Assembly: GCA_902798615.1 (NCBI GenBank)
Contig: CADBXL010000005.1
Coordinates: 1 to 64,000 of the forward strand
Length of the DNA: 64,000 nucleotides
Direction: 5' to 3'
Origin: an uncultured Bacteroidales bacterium
GTDB taxonomy: Bacteria; Bacteroidota; Bacteroidia; Bacteroidales; Bacteroidaceae
Shown here: positions 34,012-42,801 of the stretch, piece by piece
Layout of the letters: the number at the start of each line of letters is the position of its first letter
How positions within the stretch are numbered: position 1 is the stretch's first letter
Made by a program: the position numbers and the translations under genes
The notes under the pieces: model-generated
Databases searched by the model: none
What the model was told of the DNA's origin: nothing
What the model saw: the letters and a program-made list of their open reading frames with translations, nothing else

Positions 34012-34467
34012 TTATTCATTGGTATCTTTCGTGTCATCTTCGTTTTCCTCTTTCTTTATCACATAGGCAATGCGATGCGTGGTATAAATCTCAAGTACGG
34101 CACCAATGAGAAGAGCCACCACCCAGTTGTTGTAAACTACATGTATATATGTGTTGTAGCCTTCTATGGTGTTAGCGAAAAGAGGGAAGAAGAATTTATA
34201 AACATTCTCGAGCATCAGCAGTCCGGAAATGATGAAGGCAATATCGGCAAGCACCATTATATGGCGAAGTCGCTTCAAGGTGATGTTATTGCCATCATAA
34301 GTCTGGGTCATCTGCATTAGTGCAAATGATATAGAACCTATGCAAAATATTATTGACGTAGCTTTTGGCATGATGCCGAATACAATGCACCCTACACCCA
34401 CAACCATCATGATTGCGCCGATGAGGAGTATGTAATTCTGTAATGTGTTAAGTTGTCTCAAAATCAA
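34012..34467 (-). CDS. Four-helix membrane protein of unknown function
   Basis: A 151-residue protein with four hydrophobic helices (about 11-31, 37-52, 68-85 and 112-130) and an acidic tail rich in Glu and Asp. It is common in Bacteroidales next to the FtsB-like gene, here 21 bp upstream and on the same strand. No catalytic motif is seen. Confidence 0.78.
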   Translation of the reverse strand: MILRQLNTLQNYILLIGAIMMVVGVGCIVFGIMPKATSIIFCIGSISFALMQMTQTYDGNNITLKRLRHIMVLADIAFIISGLLMLENVYKFFFPLFANTIEGYNTYIHVVYNNWVVALLIGAVLEIYTTHRIAYVIKKEENEDDTKDTNE

Positions 34468-34488
34468 ATAATTATTGGTTGTAAATTT

Positions 34489-34806
34489 TTAGTTCTCCGC
34501 AGGCTTTGGATCTGTACTCATAATGAAGATGTCTTCGTTTGGACGCTTCATGAGGTAGCGTTCACGAGCAATGCGTTCTGCTCCCTTCGGGTCGTTCATA
34601 AGTATATGAAGACGGAGAGAATCGTTGTCAAACTGCTTCTGGTAATCATCAATCTGCGCCTGAAGTTCCTGTATGCGAATCTGATACATAGCAAGACTGC
34701 GGAAACTGTTCTCGTCAACAATACCGACGAGGAGAATTCCCACTATCAGAGTGATAAGGTACTTATGGCGACCAAGGTAACCCCAGATTGTGTTGATTTT
34801 GCCCAT
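34489..34806 (-). CDS. FtsB/DivIC-like septum formation initiator
   Basis: A 105-residue bitopic membrane protein: a short cytoplasmic N-terminus, one membrane helix (HKYLITLIVGILLVGIV), a coiled coil (RSLAMYQIRIQELQAQIDDYQKQFDN) and the family-typical GAERIARERYLMKRPNEDIF. It is part of the division complex that links FtsQ and FtsL to septal synthesis. The promoter at 34824-34854 is consensus. Confidence 0.9.
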   Translation of the reverse strand: MGKINTIWGYLGRHKYLITLIVGILLVGIVDENSFRSLAMYQIRIQELQAQIDDYQKQFDNDSLRLHILMNDPKGAERIARERYLMKRPNEDIFIMSTDPKPAEN

Positions 34807-34823
34807 AATGTCGTAATTTTCTG

Positions 34824-34854
34824 CAAAGATAAATTTTTTAATTCATTAAAGCAA
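34824..34854 (-). promoter_or_regulatory. Promoter of the FtsB-like gene
   Basis: Minus-strand TATCTTTG (34831-34824) with TTG (34854-34852) 20 nt upstream. Confidence 0.85.
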
Positions 34855-34943
34855 ATATATGCAGGACATTTTTGTCTTAATTAACGTAAAAAGGCTGTCT
34901 GCGTTAAATTTCCTTTCTTAAACAAAAATAATATTGAGAAAAA

Positions 34944-34975
34944 TTGAGTAGTTTTTCATATTTTTTGTATCTTTG
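34944..34975 (+). promoter_or_regulatory. Promoter of dnaX
   Basis: TTG (34944-34946), 21 nt, TATCTTTG (34968-34975). Confidence 0.83.
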
Positions 34976-35011
34976 CATTCGTAACTTGAAATTTATAATT
35001 CGTAAAAAATC

Positions 35012-36766
35012 TTGGAATACATCGTTTCTGCCAGAAAATACCGTCCTTCGTCATTCGATGCTGTCGTGGGACAACAGGCGCTCACTACTACGCTGAAGAA
35101 TGCTGTGGCAAGCGGAAAACTTGCACACGCTTATCTCTTCTGTGGGCCTCGTGGTGTGGGTAAGACCACATGTGCGCGTATTTTTGCTAAGGTCATTAAT
35201 TGTACAAATCCAAAGCCCGACGGCGATGCCTGTGGCGAGTGTGAGAGTTGTAAAGCGTTTGCCGAGCAGAGGTCGCTTAATATTTTCGAGCTTGATGCTG
35301 CAAGCAACAACGGAGTGGAGCATATCAAGAGTCTTATGGATCAGACACGAGTACCGCCTCAGGTGGGAAAATACAAAGTCTTCATCATCGACGAGGTACA
35401 TATGCTCTCGCAGGCAGCTTTCAATGCTTTTCTCAAAACATTGGAAGAACCGCCGGCACATGTAGTTTTCATCCTTGCAACTACCGAAAAGCATAAGATT
35501 CTGCCTACTATTCTTTCACGATGTCAGGTATATGACTTCGAGCGTATGACCGTTCCTAATATTATTGCTCATCTTAAGCATGTTGCTGATGATCAAGGGA
35601 TAACATACGAGGAAGAAGCTCTGAACCTCATTGCAGAGAAAGCTGATGGCGGTATGCGCGACGCTCTTTCAATATTCGACCAGGCAGCAAGTTTCTGTCA
35701 GGGAAATATCACCTATGCAAAGGTTCTTGACGACCTTAATGTACTTGATGTTGATAACTACTTCAAGGCTATCGACCTTGCTCTTGATTGCAAGGTGACG
35801 GAGGAAATGCTACTCCTGAACGGTGTTTTGGAGAAAGGCTTTGATGGTGGACATTTCATTTCCGGACTTGCATCTCATGTGCGTAATGTACTTATGGCTG
35901 CTGATGCCTCTACCGTCAAGTTGATAGAGGCAAGCTCAGCACAGCGTCAACGCTATGCAGAGCAATCAAAGAAGTGTCCTGTGAAGTTCCTCTATTCTGC
36001 ATTGAAGATTCTTAACGATTGCGATGTAAAATACCGTCAGAGCACTAATAAGCGTCTTCTTGTAGAGCTAACCCTGATTGAGGTTGCACAGATTCTGCAG
36101 TCTGATGATGATGGAGTGGGGCGTGGCCCTAGGAAGAAGTTAAAAAACCTGTTTAAGAATATTATGGTCAATACGGTACAGTCAGAACCTGCTCCACAGG
36201 TAGCAGGGACTGTACGACCTGTATTGTCTTCAACTGCACAGAAGAACCAAAGCAATAATATAGCAACTCCAAGCGAACCGGTCAAGCATACAGCCCCAAA
36301 GCTAACGATAACTAATTTGGGAATGTCGTTTGATTCCATTCTCAATGGTAGGAAGGGCGAGAAAAGGGAGACTGCTATGGAGAATAAAACGACAGAGAAC
36401 CAAGATTTTACGTTGGCTGATTTGCGTCTGCAATGGCTCTCTATGTGCAACAGAATGGAAAGTGCGAATATGGGTGGAATGGCAAAGCGCCTGAAGAATA
36501 TCATACCTTCCATAACCGTATATCCTAACATTGAACTTGTTGTTGAGAATGAGATGCTGAAGACCGAGATTAATGATATCAGGAAACGTCTTGAGGTCAC
36601 TATGGCAAAGCATCTTCATAACGGCAATATAACTATCAGCGTTCGCCTTGCCGAGCAGACGGAAAAACGCAAGATTCTCACTCCCAAGGAGAATTATGAG
36701 GAATTGCTTGAAAATAGCAAGGCGTTTAAATTCCTTGCAGATAAACTGAAATTGGAGTTGGAATAA
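35012..36766 (+). CDS. dnaX: DNA polymerase III subunit gamma/tau
   Basis: Clamp-loader ATPase subunit. The start must be TTG 35012: an in-frame TAA lies 7 nt before it, and family members begin at this residue (MEYIVSARKYRP). Seen: Walker A GPRGVGKTT (45-53), zinc Cys64, Cys74, Cys77 and Cys80, Walker B IDEVHMLS, and sensor-1 and SRC (ILSRCQVYDF). The 584-residue length matches Bacteroidota homologues, including a tau-like C-terminal domain. No frameshift site of the E. coli type is obvious. Confidence 0.95.
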   Translation: MEYIVSARKYRPSSFDAVVGQQALTTTLKNAVASGKLAHAYLFCGPRGVGKTTCARIFAKVINCTNPKPDGDACGECESCKAFAEQRSLNIFELDAASNNGVEHIKSLMDQTRVPPQVGKYKVFIIDEVHMLSQAAFNAFLKTLEEPPAHVVFILATTEKHKILPTILSRCQVYDFERMTVPNIIAHLKHVADDQGITYEEEALNLIAEKADGGMRDALSIFDQAASFCQGNITYAKVLDDLNVLDVDNYFKAIDLALDCKVTEEMLLLNGVLEKGFDGGHFISGLASHVRNVLMAADASTVKLIEASSAQRQRYAEQSKKCPVKFLYSALKILNDCDVKYRQSTNKRLLVELTLIEVAQILQSDDDGVGRGPRKKLKNLFKNIMVNTVQSEPAPQVAGTVRPVLSSTAQKNQSNNIATPSEPVKHTAPKLTITNLGMSFDSILNGRKGEKRETAMENKTTENQDFTLADLRLQWLSMCNRMESANMGGMAKRLKNIIPSITVYPNIELVVENEMLKTEINDIRKRLEVTMAKHLHNGNITISVRLAEQTEKRKILTPKENYEELLENSKAFKFLADKLKLELE

Positions 36767-36811
36767 TCATCGGGATATAATAATCCAATGATTGAACAGA
36801 TAATTTATTGA

Positions 36812-36868
36812 ACACGAAAAGCATAGAAAAAAAACATAATCGTCATTCGATGCTTTCCGTGTTTTTTT
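36812..36868 (+). terminator. Intrinsic terminator of dnaX
   Basis: A 12-13-bp stem (about 36812-36824 with 36849-36861) and an AT-rich loop, followed by a long T run. Confidence 0.82.
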
Positions 36869-36903
36869 CAATCTGCATGTTCTACGAGGGAGTAAAAAAC
36901 ATG

Positions 36904-36952
36904 TTCGCTTCTCCTTCGCTTTAATTCCGTTTTAAAACCGTTCCAAGTCCGT
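36904..36952. repeat. 11-nt periodic array (locus D)
   Basis: CG at 36906, 36917, 36928, 36939 and 36950. On the minus strand the units read AACGGACTTGG, AACGGTTTTAA, AACGGAATTAA. The remainder of 36767-37105 is non-coding AT-rich sequence. Confidence 0.85.
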
Positions 36953-37105
36953 TCCCAGCATCGGAGATATGAAAACGTTATTGATTGGCGTGCTCTGTAA
37001 AGAAAAATACAGGTCTTTTAATATGGAATAGGGTTGACCGTAGAGGCCTTTCTGGACTTGAATGAATAAAAAAGTTATAAAAACGTGAAAAAATGACGCA
37101 AAGAC

Positions 37106-37136
37106 TTGTCAAATTGGCAGAAATTTACTATCTTTG
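37106..37136 (+). promoter_or_regulatory. Promoter of rlmN
   Basis: TTG (37106-37108), 20 nt, TATCTTTG (37129-37136). Confidence 0.83.
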
Positions 37137-37153
37137 CACATGCAAAACAAAAA

Positions 37154-37206
37154 GTGCGTTAGCCTTCGGGATTAATACGCACATTTGTTGTGTGCGCAAT
37201 CGTGCG
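37154..37206 (+). promoter_or_regulatory. Structured 5' leader of rlmN
   Basis: GTGCGTTAGCC, a UUCG loop, then GGATTAATACGCAC (37154-37182) forms a hairpin with a 6-bp GTGCGT/ACGCAC base. A second CGTGCG is at 37201-37206. The layout matches the mgtC and His-rich leaders. Confidence 0.6.
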
Positions 37207-37223
37207 TTGGAATAAGAAAAAGT

Positions 37224-38264
37224 ATGAAGACTCCATTACTCGGAATGACTCTCGCTGAGCTCAAGGAAGTTGCTCGCTCCCTTGGAATGCCTGCTTTCAC
37301 CGGCGGACAGATAGCGAAGTGGATATATGGCTCTCATGTCCGTGATGTAGCGGAAATGACGAACATTTCAAAGGCTAACCGCGAAAAACTTGCAGAGCAA
37401 TACTGTATCGGTGTAATGGAGAACATTGATGCCCAGTATTCTGTTGACGGTACTATCAAGTATCTGTTTCCTGTGGCCTCGGGGAAGTTTGTCGAGACTG
37501 TCTTTATTCCCGATAAGGATCGCGCCACTTTGTGTGTGTCGTGTCAGGTGGGTTGCAAGATGAACTGTCTTTTCTGCCAGACTGGCAAACAAGGATTTGA
37601 AGGCTCGCTCACGGCTGCTGACATTCTCAATCAGATTTATTCCCTTCCTGAAGCTGAACGATTGACAAACATCGTGTTTATGGGACAGGGAGAGCCTATG
37701 GACAACCTCGACAACGTGCTTCGTGCAACTGAGGTGCTGACGGCAGAATGGGGATATGCGTGGAGCCCGAAGAGAATAACGGTGAGCAGCGTGGGAGTTC
37801 GCAATAAACTGAAGCGATTCCTCGATGAGAGCGAATGTCATGTGGCAATAAGTCTGCATTCCCCAATTCCTGAACAACGTGCCACGTTGATGCCGGCACA
37901 GAAGGGTATGGGCATTGAGGAGGTAGTGGAACTGCTAAGGCAATATGACTTCTCGCATCAGAGAAGACTGTCCTTCGAATACATCGTCTTTGACGGATTA
38001 AACGACTCTATGACCCATGCCCGGGCAATAGTTAATCTGCTGAAGGGCTTGGATTGTAGAATAAATCTAATAAGGTTTCACCAGATTCCTGATGTACCCT
38101 TGAAGACTTCCGACGAGAAAAAGATGGAGGTGCTTCGTGACTACCTAACACAGCATGGCATCTTTACCACGATAAGGGCTTCGCGTGGTCAGGATATATT
38201 TGCAGCGTGCGGACTATTGAGTACGAAGAGGAAGGGCAATGGCCCCTCACCCGTCACTGTGTGA
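37224..38264 (+). CDS. rlmN: Dual-specificity 23S rRNA / tRNA adenine-C2 methyltransferase
   Basis: Radical-SAM enzyme that methylates A2503 of 23S rRNA and A37 of some tRNAs. From ATG 37224 it is 346 residues. The cluster motif is CKMNCLFC (Cys111, Cys115, Cys118), with GQGEPMDNL (SAM binding), VSSVGVRNKL, AISLHSP and the catalytic Cys in FAACGLLS. The normal protein ends soon after LSTKRK; here the last eight residues (NGPSPVTV) and the stop codon are supplied by an inverted intergenic repeat. Confidence 0.95.
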   Translation: MKTPLLGMTLAELKEVARSLGMPAFTGGQIAKWIYGSHVRDVAEMTNISKANREKLAEQYCIGVMENIDAQYSVDGTIKYLFPVASGKFVETVFIPDKDRATLCVSCQVGCKMNCLFCQTGKQGFEGSLTAADILNQIYSLPEAERLTNIVFMGQGEPMDNLDNVLRATEVLTAEWGYAWSPKRITVSSVGVRNKLKRFLDESECHVAISLHSPIPEQRATLMPAQKGMGIEEVVELLRQYDFSHQRRLSFEYIVFDGLNDSMTHARAIVNLLKGLDCRINLIRFHQIPDVPLKTSDEKKMEVLRDYLTQHGIFTTIRASRGQDIFAACGLLSTKRKGNGPSPVTV

Positions 38265-38381
38265 CACCCTCTCCCCAAGGAGCGAGGGAAAAGTTACACT
38301 CGTACGCGATAAGATTGATTAGAAATACTAACTTCCTCCTCGCCCCCTGGGGAGAGGATGCCCGCAGGGCAGGTGAGGGGC
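38241..38381. repeat. Long inverted repeat (CCCCTCACCC..CTCTCCCC type)
   Basis: Left arm 38241-38287 and right arm 38334-38381 are imperfect inverses of about 47 nt with a 46-nt loop. The left arm overlaps the rlmN 3' end. The composition (GC-rich, CCCTCTCCCC) stands out from the AT-rich surroundings, and similar palindromic units are dispersed in other bacterial genomes. Confidence 0.8.
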
Positions 38382-38402
38382 TGTTGGGTTTATATTTTTT
38401 AT

Positions 38403-39506
38403 ATGATAGAACTAAACAAGAAAATTCGTATAGCGATAGTGCTTGACGAGAACGACGCCAACGCTCACGACCTCATACTCGAGACATTCCTTGAGCCTGA
38501 GATTGTTGAGATGTTCACTCCCGTGGTGTATGGCTCACTCCACATGCTGAAGCAGGAAAGCAGTCGCTTGCAGATAAGATATAACGCACAGATTGTAGGC
38601 AATGCATCACAGGCAGATCCTGATGCCCTGAACTTTGTGGATATCACCGGACGTAATGCTGCGGAAGTTGCAAAAAAGGAATACGAGGCAGACTTGCTTG
38701 ATGCGTTTGTCGTAGTGCCGATGTCAAGGGAGGTTACGAATCAGCTTCGTAATGCCGTTATTCCAAATCCTGTAATCAAGTATCCGGAGAGCGATGCAAA
38801 GGCCATTCCTCTGATATGTTCAGATCAGTTGCATGTGGCATACGTGGTGACGGGTAACAATGACGTTGCTGGTATTACCACGGAGAGTATTGAGTATAAG
38901 GCGCGTATATTGCATAGCACATTGAGACGTGATCTTCGTCAGGACAATCCTCGTGTGGCTATTCTGTCGTATAATCCGGAGATTGTGCCTGATGAGAATT
39001 CTATCGAGATTCAGGTCATTGCACCAGCCGTAAGCAAACTTGTGAATACAGGAATACCTGTCTTCGGTCCTTATGCTTACGCAGATTTTTTTGAAACAGG
39101 CAAGCATCTAAGCTTTGATGCCGTTCTGGCAATGACCCGCGAACAGTCTCAGGCTCCTTTCCTTTCTATGTATGAGGGAAATGCCATTGCTTTGGCTGCC
39201 GGCATAGCACCTCTGGTGGTTTCTCCGATAAAACTTGACGGAAACAACGATGCCACCGTTGAATCTTTCCGCGAGGCTATATATACTGTCATCGATGTGT
39301 ATCGTAGCAGATACTTCTTCGATCTTCCATACGTTAATCCGCTTCCGAAACTGTATCACGAGCGTCGCGAAGATGGTGAGAAGGTTCGTTTCACCGTGAA
39401 GAAACGCTTCGGTGACGGAGAACAGAAGGGCGATGATGTCTCTCTGGCAGATAAGGGAGAGGCTATAGATGTTAATACCGCCTCAGATGAAAAAGCAGAG
39501 GATTAA
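38403..39506 (+). CDS. pdxA: 4-hydroxythreonine-4-phosphate dehydrogenase
   Basis: NAD- and metal-dependent enzyme of pyridoxal 5'-phosphate synthesis. ATG 38403 (MIELNKKIRIAIV) is chosen because the frame before it lies in the inverted repeat. The body shows the PdxA fold with GPYAYADFFETGKHLSFDAVLAMTREQSQAPF (metal and substrate residues) and RILHSTLRRDL. It is divergent from E. coli PdxA: the N-terminal GDPxGIGPE is replaced by VLDENDANAHD. A charged C-terminal tail of about 30 residues is extra. Bacteroidota members look like this. Confidence 0.85.
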   Translation: MIELNKKIRIAIVLDENDANAHDLILETFLEPEIVEMFTPVVYGSLHMLKQESSRLQIRYNAQIVGNASQADPDALNFVDITGRNAAEVAKKEYEADLLDAFVVVPMSREVTNQLRNAVIPNPVIKYPESDAKAIPLICSDQLHVAYVVTGNNDVAGITTESIEYKARILHSTLRRDLRQDNPRVAILSYNPEIVPDENSIEIQVIAPAVSKLVNTGIPVFGPYAYADFFETGKHLSFDAVLAMTREQSQAPFLSMYEGNAIALAAGIAPLVVSPIKLDGNNDATVESFREAIYTVIDVYRSRYFFDLPYVNPLPKLYHERREDGEKVRFTVKKRFGDGEQKGDDVSLADKGEAIDVNTASDEKAED

Positions 39507-39529
39507 GGTAAGACGCCCGTTACTGTCAT

Positions 39530-39566
39530 TTAGTAATTCGAGAATTTATAATTCGTAATTCATACG
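39530..39566. repeat. 7-nt periodic linker upstream of the sigma-54 regulator
   Basis: gtaattc, gagaatt, tataatt, cgtaatt fill the gap before ATG 39569. Confidence 0.55.
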
Positions 39567-39568
39567 AT

Positions 39569-40813
39569 ATGAAGACCGTAGAGCTTCAGGACATAAAGCG
39601 CCGGTACAACATCGTAGGCAACTGTGATGCTTTGAACCATGCTTTGGATGTTGCCATTCAGGTGGCATCCACAGATTTATCCGTTCTCATCGAGGGTGAG
39701 AGTGGTGTGGGCAAGGAAATCATTCCGCGCGTAATTCATGATTTGTCACCACGACAGCACGAACGCTACTTTGCCATAAACTGTGGTTCTATTCCGGAGG
39801 GTACTATCGATTCAGAGCTCTTCGGACATGAAAAGGGCGCTTTCACCGGTGCTATAGGCGAGAGTGAAGGCTACTTTGGCATAGCTAATAAGGGAACAAT
39901 CTTCCTTGATGAGGTTGGTGAACTCCCTATGGCGACTCAGGCAAGATTGCTCCGTGTGCTTGAAACTGGCGAATATATTCGTGTGGGTGGACAGGCAATA
40001 AGAAAAACGGATGTGCGTATCGTTGCTGCCACAAATGTGAATGTACGTAAGGCAATAAGCGAGGGACGTTTCCGCGAGGATTTGTATTACCGCCTTAATA
40101 CCATTCCTATCCAGATGCCTCCATTGCGTGATCGTGGCAACGACATAGTATTGCTATTCCGTCTGTTTGCCATGCAGATGGCAGAGAAGTATCGCCTGCC
40201 TCGTATCGAGCTAACCGATGGTGCAAAGGTCATGCTTATGAAATATAAGTGGCCGGGTAATATCCGACAACTCAAGCATATCACAGAGCAGATGTCTGTA
40301 TTATGCCGAGAGAGAATGGTGGATGAGGAAGCATTGAAGAAATTCATTCCCGTTGATCCTGAGAGCACAATGCTCGCTCCGCTATCTTCTGGCGACAGCC
40401 ATTCATATGAGAGTGAACGCGAACTGCTCTATAAGATTCTCTATGACCTTAAAGGAAATGTGAGTGACCTTCGACGTGAACTCAACGGCCTTCGTGACAA
40501 ACTTGACAATCAGACGGCTATGCCACAGCAGGTGACAGGCTATTCTGGTGCTACTCAGCAGATGCCTCAAGGATATGTACCTAATATACAGGCTGGACAA
40601 CAATTCCCTCCAAGTGCACAACAAATGGAGTATGCTGTGGCAGAGGAAGTTAAGGAACCGGAAGTACTTAATATAACGGATGTGCGTCGTACCCTTTTGC
40701 AGAAGGCATTGGAACGTAATGGCGGTAACAGAAAGAAGGCGGCAGCTGAATTAGGTATCTCAGACCGCACGCTTTACAGACAAATAAAACAGTATGGACT
40801 CAATGAAGACTAA
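39569..40813 (+). CDS. Sigma-54-dependent transcriptional activator without receiver domain
   Basis: A 414-residue AAA+ enhancer-binding protein. Walker A GESGVGKE (43-50), the sigma-54 contact loop GAFTGA (90-95), Walker B IFLDEV (111-116), the arginine-finger region and a C-terminal Fis-type HTH (about 378-412, KKAAAELGISDRTLYRQI). There is no N-terminal receiver or sensor domain; a Gln-rich linker (about 305-355) joins AAA+ to HTH. It heads a conserved Bacteroidales cluster with lptE, a TPR-like gene and secG. Its last codons overlap lptE. Confidence 0.93.
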   Translation: MKTVELQDIKRRYNIVGNCDALNHALDVAIQVASTDLSVLIEGESGVGKEIIPRVIHDLSPRQHERYFAINCGSIPEGTIDSELFGHEKGAFTGAIGESEGYFGIANKGTIFLDEVGELPMATQARLLRVLETGEYIRVGGQAIRKTDVRIVAATNVNVRKAISEGRFREDLYYRLNTIPIQMPPLRDRGNDIVLLFRLFAMQMAEKYRLPRIELTDGAKVMLMKYKWPGNIRQLKHITEQMSVLCRERMVDEEALKKFIPVDPESTMLAPLSSGDSHSYESERELLYKILYDLKGNVSDLRRELNGLRDKLDNQTAMPQQVTGYSGATQQMPQGYVPNIQAGQQFPPSAQQMEYAVAEEVKEPEVLNITDVRRTLLQKALERNGGNRKKAAAELGISDRTLYRQIKQYGLNED

Positions 40814-41330
40814 GGCTTTATGGCGTGTAATGTGCTGTGTCGCTGCAATTATAACGTTTACATCCATAATCTCTTGCAGCGTGTCCTACAAGTTTAATGC
40901 TTCAAGTATTGACTATACAAAGACAAAGACAATTCAGATAGCAGACTTCCCAATTCGCTCTTCATACGTATGGGGACCTATGGGACCTATGTTTAACAAT
41001 GAACTTAAGGATAAGTTTGCCAATAATACCCGTTTGTCTTTGGTGCGTAGAAATGGCGACTTGAAGATTGAAGGTGAGATTACGCAGTATCAGCAGAGAA
41101 ATAAGTCGGTTAGCGCTGATGGTTACTCCTCACAGACGGAGCTCTCAATGACTGTAAATGTACGATTTACTAATAATGTGAATCATTCAGAGGATTTCGA
41201 GAAGCAGTTTACTGCCAGCCAGACTTATGACAACAAACAGAGCCTTAATGCAGTTCAGAATGAACTCGTAACTGAAATGTGTAAGGAAATCTGCGACCAG
41301 ATATTCAATGCTACGGTAGCGAATTGGTAA
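40803..41330 (+). CDS. lptE: LPS-assembly lipoprotein LptE
   Basis: Outer-membrane lipoprotein that plugs LptD during lipopolysaccharide insertion. From ATG 40803 (MKTKALWRVM) it has a hydrophobic signal and lipobox IISC with Cys25, then the family pattern SYKFNASSIDYTKTKTIQIADFPIRS. The start lies inside the preceding gene (11-nt overlap). An alternative start 9 nt upstream (MDS) is possible. Confidence 0.9.
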   Translation: MKTKALWRVMCCVAAIITFTSIISCSVSYKFNASSIDYTKTKTIQIADFPIRSSYVWGPMGPMFNNELKDKFANNTRLSLVRRNGDLKIEGEITQYQQRNKSVSADGYSSQTELSMTVNVRFTNNVNHSEDFEKQFTASQTYDNKQSLNAVQNELVTEMCKEICDQIFNATVANW

Positions 41331-41377
41331 ATGGTTTATGGATTAAAAGAGTAAAGTAGAAAGAGCAAGATATAAAA

Positions 41378-42127
41378 TTGAATATAACAGAACTCATAAA
41401 ACATCCTGAGCAGCTCAATAAGGAGACTCTCTATGACCTGCGAAGTCTGATAGCACTTTATCCGTACTATCAGACTGCTCGTCTGCTTATGCTCCAAAAT
41501 CTGTATCTGCTCCACGATCCTACATTTGATGAGGAACTGCGCCGTGCTGCTGTGTATATCACAGATCGTAGGGAGATATTCAATCTTGTAGAGGCTGCCC
41601 ACTACAAACTTAAACGCCCACAGGTACAAGTTCCGGAAGGCAACCGCACAGTTTCGCTCATTGATAACTTCCTTTCATCAATCCCAGCGGATATGAATGA
41701 GAGCAATAGCGAGAATACAGAAGCAAAGGGACACCGCAGAAAACCTACTGCTGCGGATGCTACTGTGGACTATGTGGCATATCTTCTTGCTACCGACTTT
41801 GAGGATGAGCAGAACGAACCGGAGATGAAGGGCCAGGATCTCATAGACAACTTCATCAATAGTGAAGTGGGCTTCGAATTGCAAGACAAACTAGAATATA
41901 AACCCGAGGTTCCATCGGAGCCGGAAGACTGTGAAAAACTGCCCGAAGATGAGTATCTTACCGAGACTTTGGCCGGAATTTACATAAAACAGGGCAGATA
42001 TTTGAAGGCTTTAGAGATTATTAAGCGTTTAAATTTGAATATTCCAAAAAAAAATGCTTACTTTGCAGACCAAATTCGATTCCTCGAAAAACTTATCGTC
42101 AACAGCGGGCAGAAAAAAGAGGGGTAG
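41378..42127 (+). CDS. TPR-like protein of the lptE-secG cluster
   Basis: A 249-residue soluble protein with a TTG start (41378; no ATG is available before residue 36). The N-terminus (ELIKHPEQLNKETLYDLRSLIALYPYYQTARLLMLQNLYL) and the C-terminus (ETLAGIYIKQGRYLKALEIIKRLNLNIPKKNAYFADQI) are helical repeats of TPR type. The middle is acidic and probably disordered. It is consistently found between lptE and secG in Bacteroidales; the role is unknown. It lies downstream of a 7-nt periodic junction. Confidence 0.82.
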   Translation: MNITELIKHPEQLNKETLYDLRSLIALYPYYQTARLLMLQNLYLLHDPTFDEELRRAAVYITDRREIFNLVEAAHYKLKRPQVQVPEGNRTVSLIDNFLSSIPADMNESNSENTEAKGHRRKPTAADATVDYVAYLLATDFEDEQNEPEMKGQDLIDNFINSEVGFELQDKLEYKPEVPSEPEDCEKLPEDEYLTETLAGIYIKQGRYLKALEIIKRLNLNIPKKNAYFADQIRFLEKLIVNSGQKKEG

Positions 42128-42184
42128 GGTTGAAGGGCTAAGGTCAAAAGTCTTGAGTCAAAAGACTAAAGTCTAGGGTCACAA
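42127..42184. repeat. 7-nt periodic linker upstream of secG
   Basis: Heptads gggttga, agggcta, aggtcaa, aagtctt, gagtcaa, aagacta, aagtcta, gggtcac in exact register. Confidence 0.65.
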
Positions 42185-42242
42185 GGACTCTGCAAAAATA
42201 AGGAGATAAATAACAAACATTAAATTATAATTTAAATTAAAG

Positions 42243-42617
42243 ATGTACACTTTATTCGTAATTTTAATCGTCCTGGCATCATTCTGTATGATTGGTATCG
42301 TACTGATCCAGGAATCAAAGGGCGGTGGTCTCGCCAGCGCTTTCAGTAGCGCAAATTCGTCTTTTGGCGTTCGCCAGACAACAAACTTCATCGAGAAGAC
42401 AACTTGGACTCTCGCTGCTGCAATGGTAATCATCAGCATCATTTGTGCTTACGTTGCTCCAAATGCTACTGGTGATGGTAGTGTTATTGAGAAGGCTGCT
42501 ACTGAGCAGAGTACAACAAACCCTAACAACGTTCAGGGCTTCGGTGCTGCTCCTGCTGCACCTGCAGCTGATGCTCAGCAGACTACTCCTGCAGCTTCTG
42601 CAGAGGAGAAGAAGTAA
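42243..42617 (+). CDS. secG: Preprotein translocase subunit SecG
   Basis: Membrane subunit of the SecYEG channel. The 124-residue protein has two helices (LFVILIVLASFCMIGIVLIQ and LAAAMVIISIICAYVA) around the conserved loop QESKGGGLASAFSSANSSFG. The C-terminal tail is rich in Ala and Pro, longer than in E. coli and typical of the phylum. It ends in a strong terminator. Confidence 0.94.
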   Translation: MYTLFVILIVLASFCMIGIVLIQESKGGGLASAFSSANSSFGVRQTTNFIEKTTWTLAAAMVIISIICAYVAPNATGDGSVIEKAATEQSTTNPNNVQGFGAAPAAPAADAQQTTPAASAEEKK

Positions 42618-42642
42618 GAGACCTACTCTCAAAAGAAACATT

Positions 42643-42694
42643 GGGCGCAATGTTGTGAGGAAATCGCGATTCCTTATGACATTGCGCCCTTTTC
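42643..42694 (+). terminator. Intrinsic terminator of the secG operon
   Basis: Stem GGGCGCAATGT (42643-42653) with ACATTGCGCCC (42679-42689), extended by inner pairing, then TTTT. Confidence 0.93.
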
Positions 42695-42801
42695 TGAAAG
42701 ATATTAAAGATTAAGACATTAATAAGTTAAACCATGCCTTTTCGCAATTCTGTCCTCTACTATGTAGAAAGACTGGGAAAGGCCACTTTTTTCTACAAAT
42801 C

